A model generated the notes under the pieces. That model ran no database searches. It worked only from the letters and a program-made list of their open reading frames with translations, and was not told where the DNA came from. The position numbers and the translations under genes are program-made. DNA of 50,918 nucleotides from a bacterium (lineage in GTDB: Bacteria; Babelota; Babeliae; Babelales; JABGSX01), in NCBI GenBank assembly GCA_018647505.1, contig JABGSX010000040.1:1-50918 (forward strand), given 5' to 3'. Positions 45,844 through 50,918 of this stretch are shown here, one piece after another. Within the stretch, counting starts at the first letter, position 1. Each line of letters begins with the position of its first letter.

Positions 45844-47460
45844 ATGAAGACCTTTTTTACAAAGATTGTTCCTTTTTTCCTATTTGCTAGCCTATTTACA
45901 TACGATGCTCCGATGACACAAAGCCAACCAAATTTTGCCGCTGGAGGGCAAATATCACAAGACGGGAAGGTTCATGTTCCATTTGTGGGAGACCTAACAG
46001 AAAATGAACTTGAAAAAATGAACGCAGAGGTAGAAACATTCTTAAAGGGGTTATCTCCTAAAGAATATGAAGAATTTATGGGATTTGCTCAGGACTTGGC
46101 AGAAGAACTTATCGAAAAATATCCAGAAGAACTATTCCCTCAGGCTCCAATGCCTTCAGGAAAAGCACCAGCCACTTCAACGACACAAAAAGCACCAGCA
46201 AAAGAGTCATCAAAAATAGAAAAATCTCCCGCCGCCCCATTAAAAAACACAAACAACACTCTTGATGTAAAAACTTTATTAGAAAGCATATTGCAAAAAA
46301 CAGCCTCAGTAAGGCAAAAGTCCGTGTCCGATCCAACAATAACAACATTTGATAACCTACATAACAAGCTGGTCGACATGGTATTTTATTTGAAAGTCAT
46401 ACAGCAAGACAAGCACATTGGGCACCTTAAGGAAGAAGAGTTCAAGGCTTTATACGACAACCTACAAAAACTTAACTCAACACTGGATCGATACGAGCCC
46501 CTTGTAATTGTTCCTGACGACCCTGAAGCTAAAATCACAAAATACGAAAAAGAACAATCAAAACAGGCTCTAAGCAATATCACATTCGCATATGAAAATG
46601 CATTTAAGAAAAATTTAATTGAAGATCTTGAAAAACTTGTAAAAAAATATGAACCGATAGCCCTTGAAAAGAAAAAACAATTCGAAGCCGAAGAGAAAAA
46701 AGCCACAGCCCGCAAACCTCAACAGGCAAAATCATCTCCAATCGTTAGGCGACCTGATTATTCAAAGACCCCTTACGGAAAATCACAATACGGAAAATCC
46801 AGTTATGGGGATTACTCATCTTATTATGACGACTATGGAAACTATCCTTACAACAGCTATTATGACGACTATAATTACGACAGCAGACCATACAAGAAAA
46901 AAGATAGTTCATCGCCACAAGGTGGTATTACCAAACCAACTGAAAAACCAAAAGAAAAAGAAATAGACCCAGAAGAAATCAAAGAAAGCAAAAAACTTAA
47001 AAAACACATAAAAGAAATTTATCGCGAGTTTGTAGAAGATTTTGAAAAACTTGAAGAGACCCTTGAAGACAACAAAGACTTGATGGATAAATTTAGGTCA
47101 TACCTTGGAACCATCGGTGATCCAAGTCCAGACTACAACACTCTGTTTAATGAGCTTGTGGCAAGACTGCAATCAATCAGAAACCAGACAAGAAAGTTTA
47201 TTGATGAATTAGACGACACAGACTCATACATAAAAAGAGAAAATTCCCAGGAATTTGAGAAAAAGTATAAGGACGACCTTGAAAAACTTCGACACACTTT
47301 TGAGCTAATAGACAACTTTGAAAGTATGCACGTACCAAAGACTCCTGAAAAAAATAATAATCACAAGCGCTCTATTAACAGATTTAAACGCGAAAAAAAT
47401 AAATTAGAAAAAAATCTGGAAAAAATAAATAATTTTGCCGAAGGAAGAATGCCAATATAA
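45844..47460 (+). CDS. Hypothetical secreted coiled-coil protein with Tyr-rich segment
   Basis: Signal MKTFFTKIVPFFLFASLFTYDA; charged helical segments; YGKSQYGKSSYGDYSSYYDDYGNYPYNSYYDDYNY; RBS ggagg. Confidence 0.82.
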   Translation: MKTFFTKIVPFFLFASLFTYDAPMTQSQPNFAAGGQISQDGKVHVPFVGDLTENELEKMNAEVETFLKGLSPKEYEEFMGFAQDLAEELIEKYPEELFPQAPMPSGKAPATSTTQKAPAKESSKIEKSPAAPLKNTNNTLDVKTLLESILQKTASVRQKSVSDPTITTFDNLHNKLVDMVFYLKVIQQDKHIGHLKEEEFKALYDNLQKLNSTLDRYEPLVIVPDDPEAKITKYEKEQSKQALSNITFAYENAFKKNLIEDLEKLVKKYEPIALEKKKQFEAEEKKATARKPQQAKSSPIVRRPDYSKTPYGKSQYGKSSYGDYSSYYDDYGNYPYNSYYDDYNYDSRPYKKKDSSSPQGGITKPTEKPKEKEIDPEEIKESKKLKKHIKEIYREFVEDFEKLEETLEDNKDLMDKFRSYLGTIGDPSPDYNTLFNELVARLQSIRNQTRKFIDELDDTDSYIKRENSQEFEKKYKDDLEKLRHTFELIDNFESMHVPKTPEKNNNHKRSINRFKREKNKLEKNLEKINNFAEGRMPI

Positions 47461-47477
47461 GGCTTGTTAAATAACTT

Positions 47478-47517
47478 AAAACGCGATTGCATGGTGCTGT
47501 GCAATCGCGTTTTTTAT
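47478..47517 (+). terminator. Rho-independent terminator
   Basis: aaaacgcgattgca-tggtgctg-tgcaatcgcgtttt then ttatt. Confidence 0.9.
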
Positions 47518-47526
47518 TTATTAATT

Positions 47527-47713
47527 CCGTTCGAGTAAAGCCATAAAGACCATTATATTAATCTTTCTTACCATTCGTATACATTCGACTACATTCGCAA
47601 ATGCTCACTCCGCTCAGTACGAACGAGGGACAAACTTTCTACTAAAATAAATTATCATGGCCGTTCGCCCTGAGTAAGTCCGCAGGACGCATCGAATGGG
47701 TATCTTCGAACGG
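47527..47713. repeat. Pair of palindromic REP/MITE-like elements
   Basis: cgttcg...cgaacg (47528-47625) and ccgttcg...cgaacgg (47661-47713); three CATTCG motifs at 10-nt spacing. Confidence 0.6.
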
Positions 47714-47723
47714 TAATTAAAAC

Positions 47724-47749
47724 AAAAAAAGCCCCGCATTGCGGGGCTT
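47724..47749 (-). terminator. Rho-independent terminator of ileS
   Basis: Minus: aagccccgc-aat-gcggggctt then tttttg. Confidence 0.9.
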
Positions 47750-47784
47750 GTATTTCAGAAACATTTTATTATCAGGAAAAGCGT

Positions 47785-50718
47785 TTACACCTTTCTGTCA
47801 AAACTTTCTACAATTGGCTGACACCTTAAGCATAGTCCATCTTTATCGCCAGCGTGACTCCACTGCCAACAACGTGGACACTTTATACCACCAGCAACTT
47901 CCACAGATACAAAAACTCCGGAAACATCCGATTCTAAAAGATTATCTTTAGCGTCAAGCACTTCAACATCAGAAACAATCATCAATTCCTTCAAAAATTC
48001 CTTAGGTAATTGCGAATGTCTTTCCAAATCGACAAAAAACGAATCTATAGTATTTTTAATTTCGCATTCTTTATCTATATACAGCTTCAGTTTAGCTTCA
48101 AGAGGATGCTTTATTATTCCTTTTTGGCGCTGCCCTTCTATTGATTTTAATAACGCTGAGCGCAATTGTTTTATTGCCTCCCATTGATCAAATTTCTTAA
48201 TTATAAAATTTTGCAATTCTAGATTTTCTTTTATTTGACCAGCACCCATTTCAAACGTTTTCATTACAGTCCTGTAGAGAGTAAAACCTTCGCTAACTGA
48301 CTTCAAGACCCATTCCAAGTCAGCAAACTCTTGCAAGTGAATAGATTCTTTTTTCCCTTGTTGGTAATGATCAGAAATTTGCTCAGCTGTAAATGATAAA
48401 ACCGGAGCCATCAACCTGGTTAAAGTATCAAGGATGTACCAGCAAACTGTTTGAGTGGACCTACGTTTTTTTTCATCGGCTTTTTCTACATATAAACGAT
48501 CTTTTACAATGTCCAAGTAGAACGAGCTTAACTCCACAGTACAATAATCAGCAAATGCATGAAAAACTCTTGTAAAATCCGACTTAAGATAATGCTCTTT
48601 AATTTCTTCGTTCACATCTGCCAGACGCATAAGAGCATATTGATCAATTGCAGATAAATTGTTAACGACAATCTCGTCTTTTTCCTTTTCAAAATCATAC
48701 AAATTAGAAAGCAAAAATCTGCAAGTATTCCGTATCTTTCTATAGACCTCTGAAACGTTTCCAAGCAACTGATCTGAAAATCCAAGATCACTACCCTGCT
48801 CAATACTAGAGGCCCACAATCGAAGAACATCCGTACTTGTTTTGTCTATAATTTCCTTGGGAACAACAACATTTCCAAGAGACTTGGACATTTTGCGTCC
48901 ATCTTTGTCAACCGTATAGCCATGGCACCATATTTCTTTAACACATGACCTATTTTCCAAAACCAAGCTAGTTAACAATGAACTTTGGAACCACCCTCTG
49001 TTTTGATCTCTTGCCTCTATATACATATCTGCAGGAAAGCCAAGTTTAGGATTATCTTTCAAAACACAATAATGTGAAACTCCAGATTCAAACCATACAT
49101 CTAAAATATCTTTTTCTTTTCTAAAATCTTGCTTACCACATTCTGGACACGCATAATTTTTTGGTAGAAATTCTGAAAGATCCGCATCATCCCAATATTC
49201 AATTCCAGATTTTTCGACTTTGTTAGAAACTTTTCTAACAAAGTCAGCATTAACATACGCATAATCACAACCATTACATATTGCAGCAGGAATTGGGACA
49301 CCCCATACTCGTTGCCTGGATAGACACCACTCCAACCTTGTACCAATTGCGGCTTTTAAAGTTGTTCTAGCTTTTTCCGGTATAAAATCAATTTCATCGG
49401 CAGCAAGCAAAGCTTTTTCTCTCAAATCACCTTTAGACAAATCACAAAACCACTGTTTGGTTGCTCTGAAAATTAATGGACCATGGCAACGCCAACAATG
49501 TGGGTATGGATGGCGCATACTTGTCTTGTGGAACATCATTCCTCTTTCAGCAAGCTTTCTTATGGCCCAAACATTGCCACCAACAACAGACATGTCCTCT
49601 AACTCTTTTGGAGCTATGCCCACTGTGTACTTTCCATCTGGACTTAGAGGAGAAAAAATTTCAAGACCATTTTTTATTCCAACATCATAGTCTTCTGGAC
49701 CACACCCTGGAGCACTGTGCACACATGCTGTCCCTTCATCTAAGCCAACAAAGCCATCGGTTAATACAGGAACCCTCAGGCCTTCAACAAAAGGATGGTT
49801 AACTTTAATACCAGCAATGTCGTCCGAAGAGATTTCTGCAATTATCTTTTTTTCAATTTCCTTTGCTGAGCAAACAGAATCGGCCAATGCCTTACCAACA
49901 ACAAAATATTTATCTTCGTGCTCTAATACAACATAAGTAGTTTTTGGTTTTAAGAAAACGGCTCTGTTTAACGGCAAGGTCCACGGAGTTGTTGTCCAAA
50001 CAAGCATATTAACACCTTTGTCTTTCAACAACGGAAAAGCCTTTTCTTTTGCTTGTTGCCCCAATGGAAAAAATACATAAATAGATGGATCTTTTCTTTC
50101 TTGGTGCTCAATTTCTGCCGAAGCCAATACTGTATGACAAGATGGACACCAAGGAACAGTTTTGTTTTTACGTTCTATATAACCCTTTTCAACAAACTCT
50201 GCAAAGGCTCGCAATATTTTTGCTTCGTAATCAGGGGCCATTGTAAGATATGGATTTTCCCAGTCCATAAAAACACCCAGGGCCTTAAATTGCTCCCGCT
50301 GAATATCAACCCACTTTTGCGCATATTCTCTGCATTTTTTCTTTAACTGGTTTTGCGGCATTCCAGGATTTTCTCTGTCAACAGCTAGCTCAATTGGCAA
50401 CCCATGACAATCCCAACCAGGAGTTACAGGAACATGTTTACCATGCATTCTTTGAACCTTGCAAACAAAATCCTTTGCTAGCTTATTGTAGGCATGTCCT
50501 AAATGAATATTTCCGTTTGAATATGGAGGACCATCGTGCAAAATATATTTTTCTTTACCGTTATTAACATCAAACGTTTTTTTATAAATATTATCTTGTT
50601 CCCATCGCTTTAGAATCTTTGGCTCATTTTCTTTCGCATTTGCACGGATAGAAAAATCTGTTTTAGGAAGATTCAGGGTATCTTTAAATGATGGTTTGTC
50701 TTTGTTTTTGTCTGCCAT
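47785..50718 (-). CDS. ileS: Isoleucyl-tRNA synthetase
   Basis: DGPPYSNGNIHLGHAYNK (HIGH), TPGWDCHGLPIE, DKDGRKMSKSLGN (KMSKS), C-terminal Zn site CPRCW...CLRC. Confidence 0.97.
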   Translation of the reverse strand: MADKNKDKPSFKDTLNLPKTDFSIRANAKENEPKILKRWEQDNIYKKTFDVNNGKEKYILHDGPPYSNGNIHLGHAYNKLAKDFVCKVQRMHGKHVPVTPGWDCHGLPIELAVDRENPGMPQNQLKKKCREYAQKWVDIQREQFKALGVFMDWENPYLTMAPDYEAKILRAFAEFVEKGYIERKNKTVPWCPSCHTVLASAEIEHQERKDPSIYVFFPLGQQAKEKAFPLLKDKGVNMLVWTTTPWTLPLNRAVFLKPKTTYVVLEHEDKYFVVGKALADSVCSAKEIEKKIIAEISSDDIAGIKVNHPFVEGLRVPVLTDGFVGLDEGTACVHSAPGCGPEDYDVGIKNGLEIFSPLSPDGKYTVGIAPKELEDMSVVGGNVWAIRKLAERGMMFHKTSMRHPYPHCWRCHGPLIFRATKQWFCDLSKGDLREKALLAADEIDFIPEKARTTLKAAIGTRLEWCLSRQRVWGVPIPAAICNGCDYAYVNADFVRKVSNKVEKSGIEYWDDADLSEFLPKNYACPECGKQDFRKEKDILDVWFESGVSHYCVLKDNPKLGFPADMYIEARDQNRGWFQSSLLTSLVLENRSCVKEIWCHGYTVDKDGRKMSKSLGNVVVPKEIIDKTSTDVLRLWASSIEQGSDLGFSDQLLGNVSEVYRKIRNTCRFLLSNLYDFEKEKDEIVVNNLSAIDQYALMRLADVNEEIKEHYLKSDFTRVFHAFADYCTVELSSFYLDIVKDRLYVEKADEKKRRSTQTVCWYILDTLTRLMAPVLSFTAEQISDHYQQGKKESIHLQEFADLEWVLKSVSEGFTLYRTVMKTFEMGAGQIKENLELQNFIIKKFDQWEAIKQLRSALLKSIEGQRQKGIIKHPLEAKLKLYIDKECEIKNTIDSFFVDLERHSQLPKEFLKELMIVSDVEVLDAKDNLLESDVSGVFVSVEVAGGIKCPRCWQWSHAGDKDGLCLRCQPIVESFDRKV

Positions 50719-50795
50719 ATTAAACCTTTACAAAGCTATTTGCATGCCTCTTATACTATTGTAAATATCTTTAATTTTAGCAGAGAAAACAGGCT

Positions 50796-50918
50796 TTAGC
50801 TATCAACGCCCTCGGCTCTTCCAGACAAACTCAAAACAAACCTATCAAGCTCTCTTACGTGACTTGCATAATCTCCGCCAACCCCGACAAAACCATGGTC
50901 GCCAACTTTTAATCTAAC
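50796..50918 (-). CDS. C-terminal end of a CDS truncated by window edge, product unknown
   Basis: Open minus frame from the edge: VRLKVGDHGFVGVGGDYASHVRELDRFVLSLSGRAEGVDS*. Confidence 0.5.
   Translation of the reverse strand, partial: VRLKVGDHGFVGVGGDYASHVRELDRFVLSLSGRAEGVDS

Noticed and set aside
47520-47720. Possible tRNA because of gttcgag-like T-loop motif
   Set aside because: No acceptor stem or cloverleaf; better explained as palindromic repeat elements.

Overview
Low-GC (roughly one-third GC by eye) bacterial chromosomal window. It holds housekeeping genes (proS, dnaN, recF, a xerC/D-type recombinase, ruvC, dnaB, rplI, ileS, an lnt-like acyltransferase) and several large paralogous families of exported proteins. 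From left to right: (1) three tandem secreted pentapeptide-repeat proteins, the first truncated by the window edge; (2) four tandem EamA/DMT transporters; (3) five consecutive, mostly overlapping genes encoding six TPR + GT-B/GT9-like glycosyltransferase modules, nearly all with export signals, followed by a DUF6165-like gene that also has an N-terminal hydrophobic segment; (4) proS, a CYTH protein, a xer recombinase and dnaN-recF; (5) a secreted subtilase operon; (6) two secreted proteins sharing a novel C-terminal domain, one joined to pentapeptide repeats and a 7-residue-repeat stalk; (7) a secreted seven-repeat WD40-like propeller; (8) two tiny, very basic secreted proteins; (9) ruvC, an N-terminally anchored methyltransferase, dnaB-rplI, and a pseudopilin (I/J/K-like)-lnt operon; (10) a Tyr-rich secreted protein, a palindromic repeat cluster and ileS. 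The gene content suggests a host-associated bacterium, possibly Dependentiae/TM6-like; this is inference only. The best candidate for an undescribed system is the exported TPR-glycosyltransferase array with its DUF6165-like partner, in which some modules keep and others lose the expected active-site motifs. No rRNA, tRNA, CRISPR array or transposase was recognised.
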